From contig JAJFGV010000113.1 of NCBI GenBank assembly GCA_021775965.1, positions 123,768 through 187,767 of the forward strand: a stretch of DNA of 64,000 nt, given 5' to 3'. Below the pieces are notes generated by a model. It ran no database searches, had not been told where the DNA came from, and worked only from the letters and a program-made list of their open reading frames with translations. Of this stretch, positions 17,035 through 25,555 are shown one piece after another. Position 1 is the stretch's first letter; the number at the start of each line of letters is the position of its first letter. Position numbers and translations under genes: made by a program. Origin of the DNA: Alphaproteobacteria bacterium (GTDB lineage: Bacteria; Pseudomonadota; Alphaproteobacteria; Micavibrionales; Micavibrionaceae).

Positions 17035-17919
17035 ATGACCTACAAAATCGCTGCTTTATACCGTTTTACGCCGATTGACGACACGGCCGCTCTACGCAAG
17101 GAAATCGTGGATTTCTGCGCAGATCTGGACGTTTGCGGCACGCTTTTACTGGCCCCAGAAGGCATTAACGGCACCTTTGGCGGCCCGGACGAGAATATGG
17201 ACAAAGCCATCGATTTTCTGGATGGCAAGCTCGGCATCAAGCAGGGGGAGCTCAAATTCTCTGCCAGCGACAAAAAACCCTTTAACCGTTTCAAGGTTCG
17301 CCTCAAAAAAGAAATCATCACCATGAAAGCACCCGAGGCCGACCCGAACAAACAGGTCGGGAAATATGTCGAAGCGCAGGACTGGAATGATCTCATTGCT
17401 GACCCCGATGTTACCGTCATCGATACGCGCAATGATTACGAAACCAAAGTTGGCATCTTTAAAAATGCGATTGACCCCGACATTGAAAACTTCACCGACT
17501 TCAAAGATTACGTGGCTGACAATCTCGACCCGGCCAAACACAAAAAAGTTGCAATGTTTTGCACCGGCGGTATTCGCTGTGAAAAGGCCTCAAGCTATAT
17601 GCTCGCCCACGGATTTGAAGAGGTTTATCATCTCAAGGGCGGGATTTTAAAATATCTCGAAACCATCCCCGCCGATCAAAGCCAGTGGGAAGGCGAGTGT
17701 TTTATTTTCGACCAGCGCGTGTCCGTCACGCACGGGCTAGAGCAAGGTTCCTGGGCCATTTGCCATGGTTGCCGCGAGCCTTTATCGCAGCAAGAAACGC
17801 AGCATAAATCTTACGAACAAGGTGTCTCCTGTCCCCATTGCGCAGATGGCCTTACGCCTGAGCGCATCAAAGCCCTGCGCATGCGGCATAAGCATTACAC
17901 CGACAATCATGGTCACTAA
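17035..17919 (+). CDS. trhO: Oxygen-dependent tRNA uridine-34 hydroxylase TrhO
   Basis: Rhodanese-domain protein (YceA/UPF0176) that hydroxylates U34 of certain tRNAs using oxygen, giving ho5U. The N-terminal domain (1-90) has the LAPEGINGTFGG signature. The rhodanese domain (about 110-215) has the catalytic Cys in VAMFCTGGIRCEKASSYM. The C-terminal part has a Cys-rich region (CHGCREPL...CPHC). 294 aa is normal. The gene ends inside the start of the acylphosphatase gene, which shares 11 bases, so they are co-transcribed. Confidence 0.94.
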   Translation: MTYKIAALYRFTPIDDTAALRKEIVDFCADLDVCGTLLLAPEGINGTFGGPDENMDKAIDFLDGKLGIKQGELKFSASDKKPFNRFKVRLKKEIITMKAPEADPNKQVGKYVEAQDWNDLIADPDVTVIDTRNDYETKVGIFKNAIDPDIENFTDFKDYVADNLDPAKHKKVAMFCTGGIRCEKASSYMLAHGFEEVYHLKGGILKYLETIPADQSQWEGECFIFDQRVSVTHGLEQGSWAICHGCREPLSQQETQHKSYEQGVSCPHCADGLTPERIKALRMRHKHYTDNHGH

Positions 17920-18184
17920 ACATCTTCGGATTCACGGGAAAGTTCAGGGCGTATGGTATCGCGGCTGGACTGTGGAGAATGCAACAGAGCTTGGTTTGTC
18001 CGGCTGGGTTCGAAACCGCTCCGATGGAACCGTCGAGGCTCTCGTTCATGGACCAGTAGAAAAAGTGGGCGAACTGATCAAACGCTGCCATGACGGCCCG
18101 CCGCACGCCCAAGTGACAAAGATTGAAAGTAAAGACACCGTGCATGATGGTGCGGAGAATTTTAAACAAAAACCAACGGCTTAA
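17909..18184 (+). CDS. acyP: Acylphosphatase, 91 aa
   Basis: Hydrolyses acyl phosphates; small alpha/beta enzyme. The signature IHGKVQGVWYRGWT (residues 8-21, with catalytic Arg) and LSGWVRNRSDGTVEALVHGP (with catalytic Asn) are intact. I chose the ATG at 17909, which overlaps the trhO stop; a longer frame from 17765 is only trhO read in another frame. Its stop overlaps the convergent Spy-like gene stop by four bases. Confidence 0.93.
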   Translation: MVTKHLRIHGKVQGVWYRGWTVENATELGLSGWVRNRSDGTVEALVHGPVEKVGELIKRCHDGPPHAQVTKIESKDTVHDGAENFKQKPTA

Positions 18185-18855
18185 TTATTGGGCGGCTCAG
18201 GCGGCGGCGCAAATTTTACAGCCTCAAACTTAAAGAAACTTTCTTTACCCTCTGAATTTTGTGCTTGTGGCTCCGGCCCATAAGTCGGTTTTCTCTCAGG
18301 AGGCCCCACCATTAATTTTGGCCCGACAAACGGTTCAGGCTCAGGGGCAACCTCTTCCTGCCTGCTGACCACCATCTCTTCACGCGGCGGCAGAGAATAT
18401 TCATCCGAACCTTTTTCCGGCTGACGCCTCTCGTGCCGCCCACCAAAAGGCCGCGTCAACCGCCCGGCCAGTTTTTTACGCTCCTCGCGTGGCAATTCGG
18501 CTGCTAATTCTTTTATCGCCTCGCCGCGGCCCTCTGCCATCTTCGCCCGCGCCACAGACAACCTCTTCATCGCTCGCTCATAAGCCTTTTTATCAAACTC
18601 TTTCGCACTCACCGCCTTAGCCAGAGCCTTCTTCGCGGCGCGCATTTCCCTGATTTCCGCACCCATATCACGGCGGCTTTTTTGGAATGTCCGCGCCATG
18701 AGATGCTGTGCCTCAGGGCTCATTTCTTTGGTGGCTTCATGCCACGACTTTTGCGGCTGGCGCAACGCCATACCGCCAACAACACCTATCAAAAGAAGAT
18801 TGAGAAGAATTGAAATCGTAAACGCAGCACGGACAGAGTTTTTCGTCACAACCAC
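18181..18855 (-). CDS. Spy/CpxP-like periplasmic metal-sensor protein, 224 aa
   Basis: Resembles the heavy-metal-sensor/Spy-CpxP class: one N-terminal membrane anchor (residues 10-31), then a helical region (35-130) rich in Arg, Glu and Lys with the R-R-D-M-G-A-E-I-R-E-M-R-A-A-K pattern and the later LPREERKKLAGRL element that corresponds to the LTxxQ-type turn. The last 80 residues are Pro/Glu-rich and disordered. It starts 10 bases inside the end of the small membrane-protein gene behind the ECF sigma gene, so it belongs to that operon. Binding of a metal is inferred from family only. Confidence 0.75.
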   Translation of the reverse strand: MVVTKNSVRAAFTISILLNLLLIGVVGGMALRQPQKSWHEATKEMSPEAQHLMARTFQKSRRDMGAEIREMRAAKKALAKAVSAKEFDKKAYERAMKRLSVARAKMAEGRGEAIKELAAELPREERKKLAGRLTRPFGGRHERRQPEKGSDEYSLPPREEMVVSRQEEVAPEPEPFVGPKLMVGPPERKPTYGPEPQAQNSEGKESFFKFEAVKFAPPPEPPNN

Positions 18856-19172
18856 TCGTCCCCGTCGGCCACATCATCCATATAAAGGAAATAGGCATCA
18901 AGATAAGAATCGTCCACATCCTGAACCGGCGCTTGAAAGTAAAAACCACCAACAACGCCCAGCATCAAAACCACTGCCAGCGCATAAGCCGGTCGTGGAA
19001 TTACAAACATATCCGTCAAACTATCCAGCCATTGTATAAAGCCTGATCGTCTTTTGGGCTTACTCTGAAGCGCCGCATCTATAATCCGCTCACTCAGATT
19101 ACTGCGCGGCGGTGGCGGCGCAGAACGCTGCGCTAACAATGCATCCAGTTCATCTATATTGTTCTTAGCCAT
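18846..19172 (-). CDS. Small single-pass membrane protein, anti-sigma candidate
   Basis: About 108 aa. A cytosolic N-terminal half (NNIDELDALLAQRS..., SERIIDAAL) is followed by one membrane segment near residues 62-81 (PAYALAVVLMLGVVGGFYF) and an acidic periplasmic tail (DVDDSYLDAYFLYMDDVADGDEW). Its start overlaps the ECF sigma stop and its end overlaps the Spy-like gene. Position right behind a sigma gene with one membrane span makes an anti-sigma factor likely, but no ZAS or HxxxCxxC motif is present. ATGs at 19172, 19181 and 19196 are possible; GGAGG lies before the last two. Confidence 0.65.
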   Translation of the reverse strand: MAKNNIDELDALLAQRSAPPPPRSNLSERIIDAALQSKPKRRSGFIQWLDSLTDMFVIPRPAYALAVVLMLGVVGGFYFQAPVQDVDDSYLDAYFLYMDDVADGDEWL

Positions 19173-19761
19173 ACTCAACATTTCCTCCTTCCTCATTTAA
19201 GCCGATAAAATTTCTGCGTGTCAGCTCGTCACGCAAGCCCGCTTTCGCGCGCATCAATAATGATTCCAATGCCTTGACCCCGACACCCATGATGTCTGCG
19301 GCCTCTTTATTACTCAGTTCTTCATAAAAGCATAAATTCAGAGCCGTCTTTTGGCGCTCGGGCAAATTCTGAATGGCTTCTTCTAAAACATCCTGCTCCT
19401 GCGCCACCTGCATCTTTTTAACCTGGCTCTGCGATTCATCAACAAAACGCTCTATCGCCTCGCCACCGGCCAACGGTTTTTTCTTCCGCACAAAATCCAA
19501 CGCCTGATTGGTGACCACCCGGTAAAACCATGTGGTGAACTTAGCGCCGCGCTCAGCATTCCAACTTCCCGGTTTATGCCAGAGCTTCAAAAAAGCCTCC
19601 TGGACTATATCCTCGGCTTCGTCCTGCTGCCCGCACATACGGTAAGCCACATGATAAAAGCGCTCGCTATGGCGCCGCACCAAGGCCGAGAAAGCCTGGT
19701 GGTCGCCTGTGTTCACAAGCGCCATCAAACCTTCATCGTCATCCTGATCGATATCAGACAT
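19165..19761 (-). CDS. ECF-type RNA polymerase sigma factor, 198 aa
   Basis: Sigma-70 family group 4. Region 2 (about 20-90) has FSALVRRHSERFYHVAYRMCG and AEDIVQEAFLKLW. Region 4 (about 125-180) has LPERQKTALNLCFYEELSNKEAADIMGVGVKALESLLMRAK. It is followed with overlap by a small membrane protein and a Spy/CpxP-like protein, and preceded on the same strand by an EF-hand and a His-rich repeat protein. This context points to an envelope or metal stress regulon, by inference. Confidence 0.95.
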   Translation of the reverse strand: MSDIDQDDDEGLMALVNTGDHQAFSALVRRHSERFYHVAYRMCGQQDEAEDIVQEAFLKLWHKPGSWNAERGAKFTTWFYRVVTNQALDFVRKKKPLAGGEAIERFVDESQSQVKKMQVAQEQDVLEEAIQNLPERQKTALNLCFYEELSNKEAADIMGVGVKALESLLMRAKAGLRDELTRRNFIGLNEEGGNVEYG

Positions 19762-19780
19762 TATAAAATCCCTTTGTTAC

Positions 19781-20167
19781 CTATTCAGGAGCAAAGCTAT
19801 CGCGATGTTCTGAATGTCCACCTTTAAGGCCGCCATCGCGGTTAAAGTCCCGTCCAGAATCCTGGCGACCATCCTGCCTTGCTTCCCGGCGCTCTTTCAT
19901 CTTCTCTTTCCATTCGGCACGGCGTTTTTGTTGTTCTTCGGGGGTAATCTGGCCATCACCATCCATATCCATTTTATCAAAGACCTTTCCGTGAAAGGCA
20001 CTAAACTCTTCATTGCGGACCGCACCATCTCCATCGGTATCGGCCTTTTCAAACATTTTGCCTTTGTGATGACCGCCTTTGCGCGCTCTATCCGCGCCCT
20101 CTTCTGCAAAAGCCGGTGACACTCCAAAAGCAACAGCCATAACCGCCAATATCAGTATCTTTTTCAT
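19781..20167 (-). CDS. Secreted EF-hand protein, 128 aa
   Basis: Signal peptide of about 21 residues (ending SPAFA), then two canonical calcium loops: DTDGDGAVRNEE (about residues 43-54) and DMDGDGQITPEE (67-78). A third incomplete one, DFNRDGG, is near the C-terminus. Between them is a very basic/acidic helix (QQKRRAEWKEKMKERREARQ) like that of Spy-type proteins. It is periplasmic and calcium binding is expected. Nineteen bases before the ECF sigma gene on the same strand. Confidence 0.85.
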   Translation of the reverse strand: MKKILILAVMAVAFGVSPAFAEEGADRARKGGHHKGKMFEKADTDGDGAVRNEEFSAFHGKVFDKMDMDGDGQITPEEQQKRRAEWKEKMKERREARQDGRQDSGRDFNRDGGLKGGHSEHRDSFAPE

Positions 20168-20237
20168 CTTCCTATCCTTCTTTCTTGTGATTACTTAATA
20201 ACATAACTGCATAAATGCAAGAAAATATGAAAACGCC

Positions 20238-20756
20238 TTACTTGGAACGACGCTTTTCTCTACGTTCTTTGCGCTTTTCCCGGTGTTCTTCCTTATGCTC
20301 CTGCACCTTTTCCCGATGCTCCTCTTTGCGTTCTTGTACCTTCTCGCGGTGCTCTTCTTTATGCTCCTGAACATTCTCCCTGTGCTCGGCGCGGTGTTCC
20401 TTCACAGCGTCACGATGCTTGTCCTGAACGTCACGAATTCCCTGACGACATGCTCTTTGTCCGTCAGCCGGCTTTTCCTTACACTCCGAGATCATTTCTT
20501 CGATCTTCGCCTTGTGCGCGTCCCGGCGCTCTTCAACTTTATCTTTGTGTTCCTCGCGATGCTCTTCCACTTTTTCTTTATGAGCATCTTTGTGTTCTTC
20601 AACCTTCTCACGATGCTCTTCGCGATGTTCCTGAACATTCTCTCTATGCTCGGCGCGATGTTCTTTAACTTTATCCTTGGGTCCACCCTCTACAGCAAAA
20701 GCCACCGGCACACCCAAAACCACTGTCATTGCCGTTAACATTAAAATCTTACGCAT
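20238..20756 (-). CDS. Periplasmic His-rich protein of 11-residue repeats, 172 aa
   Basis: No family recognised. A signal peptide (1-21, ending AFA) is followed by five repeats of 11 residues (29-83), then a short spacer with two cysteines (92 and 103), then four more repeats (117-160) and an Arg/Lys tail. The unit is like KVQEHREEHRE. Seven of nine units contain H-x-x-x-H, a spacing that can hold a metal ion on a helix. The first two units of both blocks are nearly identical, so a block was duplicated. The 11-residue period predicts a long straight or right-handed coil. It heads the ECF cluster. Metal binding is inference. Confidence 0.8.
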   Translation of the reverse strand: MRKILMLTAMTVVLGVPVAFAVEGGPKDKVKEHRAEHRENVQEHREEHREKVEEHKDAHKEKVEEHREEHKDKVEERRDAHKAKIEEMISECKEKPADGQRACRQGIRDVQDKHRDAVKEHRAEHRENVQEHKEEHREKVQERKEEHREKVQEHKEEHREKRKERREKRRSK

Positions 20757-20898
20757 TTGTTCCTCCGTTCTGATGTTTGATAAAAGTTATACGCAAACCA
20801 GGCCAAAACCCTTCGAAAGGCTTTTTACCACGCTATATTCCGCTGGTCACTTACTTCCTGTATGGTGGTATGGAATCACCCAAAATGGAGCCAAAACC

Positions 20899-22257
20899 AT
20901 GACAAACACAGGCAAACCGCATCAAAAGAAGCCGAGCGCTGATAAACCCAGCAACCGCGAAAAAAGCCTGTCCAAAAGCACGCAAGTCATGATGGATCAA
21001 CGTTTGTGGCTAAAAATCCTGATTGGTATGTTTTTTGGCGTTATTACGGGCCTGGCCCTTTCACCCGCGGGTCCGATCATAGAAGCGAAAGAAACAGCTT
21101 TTGCCGTTGGAGAGTGGCTCTCTTTACCCGGCACCTTGTTTCTGGGCCTTATCCAAATGGTCATTATTCCGCTGGTCGCCTGTTCTATTATTTTAGGGAT
21201 TTCCGAAAGTGGCTCCATGGGGTTTCTTAAAAGCATGGGATCACGCCTTATTCCCTATTTTATTCTGACCACGATGATCTCTATCACCATTGGCATTACG
21301 CTCGTACAAATCGTCAAACCCGGCCTGCTCATCAATCAAGGGCTGGCTCTCGAGGTTTTAAATTCCGGCGCAGCATCTGACAGAATCCCCAATGAAACAT
21401 TCAAGGACCTGACAATCCCCCAACGAATGGCCAATATCATTCCAACAAACCCGGCCAAAGCGCAGGTTGACCGCAATATGCTACAGATCGTTATTGCCTC
21501 GATCCTAATCGGGATTGCTCTGATTGCCATCCCAAAGGCAACCGGAAAACCCTTCATGGATTTATGCGTGGCAGGTCAAACCCTGTCGATGAAAATTATC
21601 AGCTGGGCGATGCTGATTGCGCCTTATGCTGTCTTTGGGTTGCTTTGTAACATTACGATACGTATCGGATTTGATGCATTGATCAGTGTCGGTGTTTATA
21701 CTCTCACCGTTCTGACCGGGCTGGGCTGCATGATGCTGGTTTACCTGACGATCATTGCGTTGTTCACCAAAAAGCCCGTTGGCTCCTTTATGGCCGGCAT
21801 CCGTGAAGTACAACTTCTGGCCTTTTCTACATCCAGTTCTGCTGCCACCATGCCCTTTTCTATTGAGGCCGCCGAAGACAAGCTTAACTTACGCCCGGAG
21901 GTCAGCCGCTTCGTCATTCCGCTTGGTGCTACCATCAATATGGATGGGACAGCTTTGTACCAGGCTGTTGCGGCTTTGTTTATATGCCAGGTCTTTGGCG
22001 TTGATCTTTCGATGCCCGAAATCGTTATCTTGCTTCTGACCGTTGTCGGGGCCTCTATCGGAACGCCAGCAACACCCGGCGTTGGCATTATTGTTTTGGC
22101 AACAATCCTCACCGGTATTCCAGGCATTCCCGCCGGAGCCATCGCCCTCATTATAGGTGTCGATCGCATTCTTGACATGTGCCGCACCACCGTCAATGTC
22201 ACCGGAGATCTTGCGGCCACAACTGTGATGGATCGTTGGTTGCCGGGGAAGAAATAA
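20899..22257 (+). CDS. Dicarboxylate/amino-acid:cation symporter, 452 aa
   Basis: Inner-membrane sodium- or proton-coupled transporter of the DAACS family (GltP/DctA type). The ATG at 20899 has GGAG before it; the frame reaches back to 20677 but that part overlaps the preceding His-repeat gene. About eight membrane helices and the family signatures AFSTSSSAATMPFSIEAAE (first hairpin loop), IPLGATINMDGTALYQ (TM7) and GIPAGAIALIIGVDRILDMCRTTVNVTGD (TM8) are visible. The substrate could be glutamate, aspartate, succinate or similar. The stop abuts the convergent AMIN lipoprotein. Confidence 0.95.
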   Translation: MTNTGKPHQKKPSADKPSNREKSLSKSTQVMMDQRLWLKILIGMFFGVITGLALSPAGPIIEAKETAFAVGEWLSLPGTLFLGLIQMVIIPLVACSIILGISESGSMGFLKSMGSRLIPYFILTTMISITIGITLVQIVKPGLLINQGLALEVLNSGAASDRIPNETFKDLTIPQRMANIIPTNPAKAQVDRNMLQIVIASILIGIALIAIPKATGKPFMDLCVAGQTLSMKIISWAMLIAPYAVFGLLCNITIRIGFDALISVGVYTLTVLTGLGCMMLVYLTIIALFTKKPVGSFMAGIREVQLLAFSTSSSAATMPFSIEAAEDKLNLRPEVSRFVIPLGATINMDGTALYQAVAALFICQVFGVDLSMPEIVILLLTVVGASIGTPATPGVGIIVLATILTGIPGIPAGAIALIIGVDRILDMCRTTVNVTGDLAATTVMDRWLPGKK

Positions 22258-23190
22258 CTACAAGGCCGCCAGATCAAATACCAACCTGTCACCCTTGCCG
22301 TGATCAGGTCGCAGCGCCGCAGACCATATCACCCGGCCCGGCTTTTTAAGCTTTAGCGACAACCGCGTACCGTCTTTATCTGACTGCGCCCGGTAGCCCA
22401 TAATCAATGGGTGTTGCAATATTTTTGCCTCCAGCCCGGCATCCCATGCCGCGCCCGGTATCTGAATTGCCAGCAATCTGTTTTCATCGCTAAGCTTGTG
22501 ACTGAACCCACCCTTGGTGGTCAAATCAATCACCATTCTTGTTTTCCCCGGATGCTCGCCAAACCTTACACTGGCCACGGTCAAACCATCTTTGGTCTGC
22601 AGTTTTCTAGAAGCTGCTATTTTTGCAGGCTTTTTAGCAGGCGTTTTTTTTGCCTTACGCGCGGTATCAACTGACGCAATGCGCGTCATGTCCGGCTTAC
22701 GTCCGGGCGTTGGATATTTTGAAGAGGCCGTTTTGGTTTCTGTAGGCACTGAGCCCGAAAAATCCGGCTTCGAACGCGGGATAACAGTTATATCGGCGCG
22801 CGCATATTGTATCGGCTCAGGCACGCCCCCTTGTACACCATTCAATGGTTCCAGACGCAAAGTTCTCATATGAATGACTTCGCCGTTGGGATCATATCTT
22901 TTTGTATAGGCGCTGGCGACTTTGGTTTCTGTTGGGTGTACATTTTTCCGCGCCCGCATATGAGCCTCCAGCGGAGATATCTCAGCATCGCTTTTTTCCT
23001 CTACCTCAACCATGCGAAACATCCCGCCTTCGGCCTTCAGCAAATTCTCGGCGCTGCTCGCTCTCACCATTTTGGTGCCGCGCGCATAGGAATGCGTGCC
23101 ATTTGACGATGTCTGACAAGCCGCCATAAGCAGCAGACAGGCAACCAAACCAGGAAGGATTATATTTACATATTTCGAAATCATGACCAT
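22258..23190 (-). CDS. AMIN-domain lipoprotein, 310 aa
   Basis: Lipoprotein signal ending LMAAC (Cys about residue 25). A long disordered Lys/Pro/Thr-rich middle (30-195) and a C-terminal AMIN-like domain (about 203-310) follow: LTVASVRFGEHPGKTRMVID, LLAIQIPGAAWD, then GTRLSLKLKKPG and DRLVFDLAAL. AMIN domains localise proteins to peptidoglycan or the secretin/amidase machinery. No enzyme domain is attached. A second protein of the same layout lies in the pilus island at 59358-60284. Function unknown. Confidence 0.75.
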   Translation of the reverse strand: MVMISKYVNIILPGLVACLLLMAACQTSSNGTHSYARGTKMVRASSAENLLKAEGGMFRMVEVEEKSDAEISPLEAHMRARKNVHPTETKVASAYTKRYDPNGEVIHMRTLRLEPLNGVQGGVPEPIQYARADITVIPRSKPDFSGSVPTETKTASSKYPTPGRKPDMTRIASVDTARKAKKTPAKKPAKIAASRKLQTKDGLTVASVRFGEHPGKTRMVIDLTTKGGFSHKLSDENRLLAIQIPGAAWDAGLEAKILQHPLIMGYRAQSDKDGTRLSLKLKKPGRVIWSAALRPDHGKGDRLVFDLAAL

Positions 23191-23275
23191 CAGACCTGAT
23201 GAATTGAGCTTTTAATCTATCACATCGTGGAAATTAACCAAATATTAACCTGAGGAATATAGAAATAAAGGTGTT

Positions 23276-23869
23276 ATGGCGATTAATAGAATTATAAAAA
23301 ACAATTTATTAGGGTGTCTGGAGATTGCTCTTTTTATGCCGGGCGGGGCCAAGCGTTTCTGTGCTGACCGCAAAGGCATGTTCAAATCTTTCCTCATCCC
23401 GCTTCTGGTTTTGCCGTTAACGCTAATCACTGTCATTGCCGCGCATCCCGATCCTGATCTGTCTACGGGCACAACCAAGATCCTGATGGCGGTCTATTCC
23501 CTGCGGACAGTTGTTTATCTAGGGGCGTTTCTCGGCTTTGTTTATTTCATGGCCAAGAGCATGGACCGGCTTGAAAATTTTTACCGTTTTGCCACCGCGA
23601 ATAACTGGCTGGTGCTACCGGCGACAATTCTCATCTCACCTTTGGTAGCGTTATTTTTAAACGGCGCTTATAGCTGGAGTGAAATTTACCCATTGATGGT
23701 TTTTATTACGCTTTACTCTTATGCCTATACCGCCTTCATGGCGAGCTATGTCATGCGCATCCCGATGGAGCTCGCATGCTTTATTGCGATTGCCGGTATG
23801 GCGATCAACCAAACCGCGCTTGATGCGATGAAATGGCTGGCGGTGAATACGATGTATCTTATTTCGTAA
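23276..23869 (+). CDS. Hypothetical integral membrane protein, 197 aa
   Basis: No family named with certainty. About five hydrophobic helices lie at residues 38-58, 70-95, 110-130, 135-155 and 160-180. The topology and the N-terminal amphipathic part resemble Yip1-type small membrane proteins. AAAGGTG precedes the ATG. Ends three bases before the convergent glycosyltransferase gene. Confidence 0.6.
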   Translation: MAINRIIKNNLLGCLEIALFMPGGAKRFCADRKGMFKSFLIPLLVLPLTLITVIAAHPDPDLSTGTTKILMAVYSLRTVVYLGAFLGFVYFMAKSMDRLENFYRFATANNWLVLPATILISPLVALFLNGAYSWSEIYPLMVFITLYSYAYTAFMASYVMRIPMELACFIAIAGMAINQTALDAMKWLAVNTMYLIS

Positions 23870-23872
23870 GCC

Positions 23873-24925
23873 CTACTTGGTCAGCTGGGAAAGCCGCCGC
23901 ACAAAACCCTCCGGCTTAAGCGACAACGCCATATGCACCGCCCACAGGCCGAGCCATCCAATCATCAATGCCGACTCAGGAATACCGATCAAAACCCCGC
24001 CATAACCAATCGCACCAAAAACCACACCAATGAATAATATAAGCGCCGTCGCTTTGCCAACCGACAACCCCGCCGCAATCAGATGATGATGAAAATGCCC
24101 ACGATCAGGATCGAACGGGTGCCGCCCCTCTTTCATGCGGCGGAAAAACTGACCGCACGCATCAATCACAGGTAGCGCCACAATCCACGCCACCGACACC
24201 GGGGCTAGAACGGGATTTGGTTCCTGCGACAACGTAATCACATACCACGCCAAAACCAGACCAAGCGCCATAGAGCCTGCATCACCTAGAAACACACTGG
24301 CCTGCCGCCGAAACGGATGCCGCATATTATAAACTAAAAACCCAAGCAACGCGGCTTCCAGAATCCCGATGAGTATAAAGCATTCCTGCGCCCCGCCTAT
24401 GCCACATGCAATCATCAGCCAACCCAGCATGACAAAACTTTTTCCGCCCGCCAGACCATCCAGCCCATCGATAAGATTGATCGCGTTAATCAACAACACC
24501 ACACAAAAAACTGAAAACGGGATCGAAAGAAAACCAAGCTCAACAACGCCAAAGCCAAACATATCACCCAGATGAAAAACCTGTGCCCCGCCGGGCAGAA
24601 CAATCAAAAACGCGGCAACAAACTGGATCATAAATTTAATCCAGGCCTGAATTTGGGCGTGATCATCAACCGCCCCCATAACAAGGACCAACGCAAGCGC
24701 AGCAAATAACGGCCAGTAAATCACCAGATTCACCCCCGCCAATATGCTCATCCCTATAAAAACCGGAAAAATGACAATTCCACCAATGGGCGGCACGGCG
24801 TCTTTATGCGTTTTGCGACCACCCGGCTGATCCACGAAATCCGCAGCTACAGCCACGCGCCTTACTGCCGGAATAGCAGCAAGGACCACGAAAAACGCTA
24901 AAAACGCTACCCATAAAGAACCCAT
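23873..24925 (-). CDS. WecA/MraY-type undecaprenyl-phosphate sugar-1-phosphate transferase
   Basis: Polytopic enzyme of the glycosyltransferase-4 family that moves a sugar-1-phosphate (often GlcNAc-1-P) from a UDP-sugar to undecaprenyl phosphate, starting O-antigen or other surface polymers. Seen: PGGRKTHKDAVPPIGGI near the start, the Asp-rich MGAVDDHAQI, NAINLIDGLDGLAGG and the late DPDRGHFHHHLIAAGLS. About ten membrane helices; 350 aa. I chose ATG 24925; a longer frame reaches into the divergent sigma gene and is unlikely. The HxHHH motif favours the WecA branch over MraY. Confidence 0.85.
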   Translation of the reverse strand: MGSLWVAFLAFFVVLAAIPAVRRVAVAADFVDQPGGRKTHKDAVPPIGGIVIFPVFIGMSILAGVNLVIYWPLFAALALVLVMGAVDDHAQIQAWIKFMIQFVAAFLIVLPGGAQVFHLGDMFGFGVVELGFLSIPFSVFCVVLLINAINLIDGLDGLAGGKSFVMLGWLMIACGIGGAQECFILIGILEAALLGFLVYNMRHPFRRQASVFLGDAGSMALGLVLAWYVITLSQEPNPVLAPVSVAWIVALPVIDACGQFFRRMKEGRHPFDPDRGHFHHHLIAAGLSVGKATALILFIGVVFGAIGYGGVLIGIPESALMIGWLGLWAVHMALSLKPEGFVRRLSQLTK

Positions 24926-25018
24926 GCCGTGATTATTGCCCTTTAATGCCCATAAATAAAGTTTCTTTTTTTGCCAAGGATTAGGAGATAGCATGCGTCC
25001 TACATATAAAGGCCTAAT

Positions 25019-25555
25019 ATGGACGAAACGGAAGAACAACGCCTCATCAAGGGCGCACAAGCTGGAGATGCCGATGCTTTTGAAGCATTGGTGAACGAAT
25101 ACTATGAGGTGATGTTTAAAATGGCTTTCAAATGGTGCCGCAATGAACAGGATGCACAGGACATCACGCAGGATGCCTGTATCAAGCTCGCGCGTGGTAT
25201 CGGCAGCTTTAAGGGCGACTCTGCGTTTACCTCCTGGCTTTATCGTCTTGTGATTAACACCGCCAAGGATTGGTACAAAAAACAAAACCGTCATCCTTCC
25301 TCATCGGATGGACTAGAAACCGCAAAAATAGATGAAAAAGTCGATGAGAAACTTTTTGCCAAGCAAGTCGTCGATGAAATTCACAAACTACCCGACGGCG
25401 AAAAAGAAGCCATGTTTTTAGTAATTGGCGAAGGCATGTCACACGGTGAAGCGGCAAAATTATTGGACTGCAAAGAAAGTACTGTGTCGTGGCGCATCCA
25501 CGAAGCCCGCAAGAAATTAAACGAATTATTTGAAGGAGAACGCGCTCATGGATGA
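25019..25555 (+). CDS. ECF-type sigma factor paired with a vWA protein, 178 aa
   Basis: Sigma-70 group 4. Region 2 has FEALVNEYYEVMFKMAFKWCRNEQDAQDITQDACIKL and region 4 has LPDGEKEAMFLVIGEGMSHGEAAKLLDCKESTVSWRIHEAR. AAAGG stands before the ATG. Its stop overlaps the vWA gene start by 8 bases, so the two are translationally coupled. Sigma genes next to vWA/YfbK-like proteins recur in Proteobacteria. The vWA protein has an N-terminal membrane anchor and may act as the partner anti-sigma; inference. Confidence 0.93.
   Translation: MDETEEQRLIKGAQAGDADAFEALVNEYYEVMFKMAFKWCRNEQDAQDITQDACIKLARGIGSFKGDSAFTSWLYRLVINTAKDWYKKQNRHPSSSDGLETAKIDEKVDEKLFAKQVVDEIHKLPDGEKEAMFLVIGEGMSHGEAAKLLDCKESTVSWRIHEARKKLNELFEGERAHG

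Noticed and set aside
17765..18184. 139-codon version of the acylphosphatase
   Set aside because: The first 48 residues are trhO read in another frame; the family start fits 17909.
20238..20756. Regular repeats that could be mistaken for a CRISPR array
   Set aside because: The repeat period is 33 bases throughout with no unique spacers, and it encodes an 11-residue protein repeat with a signal peptide.
20677..20898. N-terminal extension of the symporter frame
   Set aside because: It overlaps the His-repeat gene start in antisense; a ribosome site fits ATG 20899.
23873..25294. Long version of the WecA-like protein (473 codons)
   Set aside because: The N-terminal 123 residues are antisense to the ECF sigma gene and do not resemble the family; the ATG at 24925 gives a normal start.
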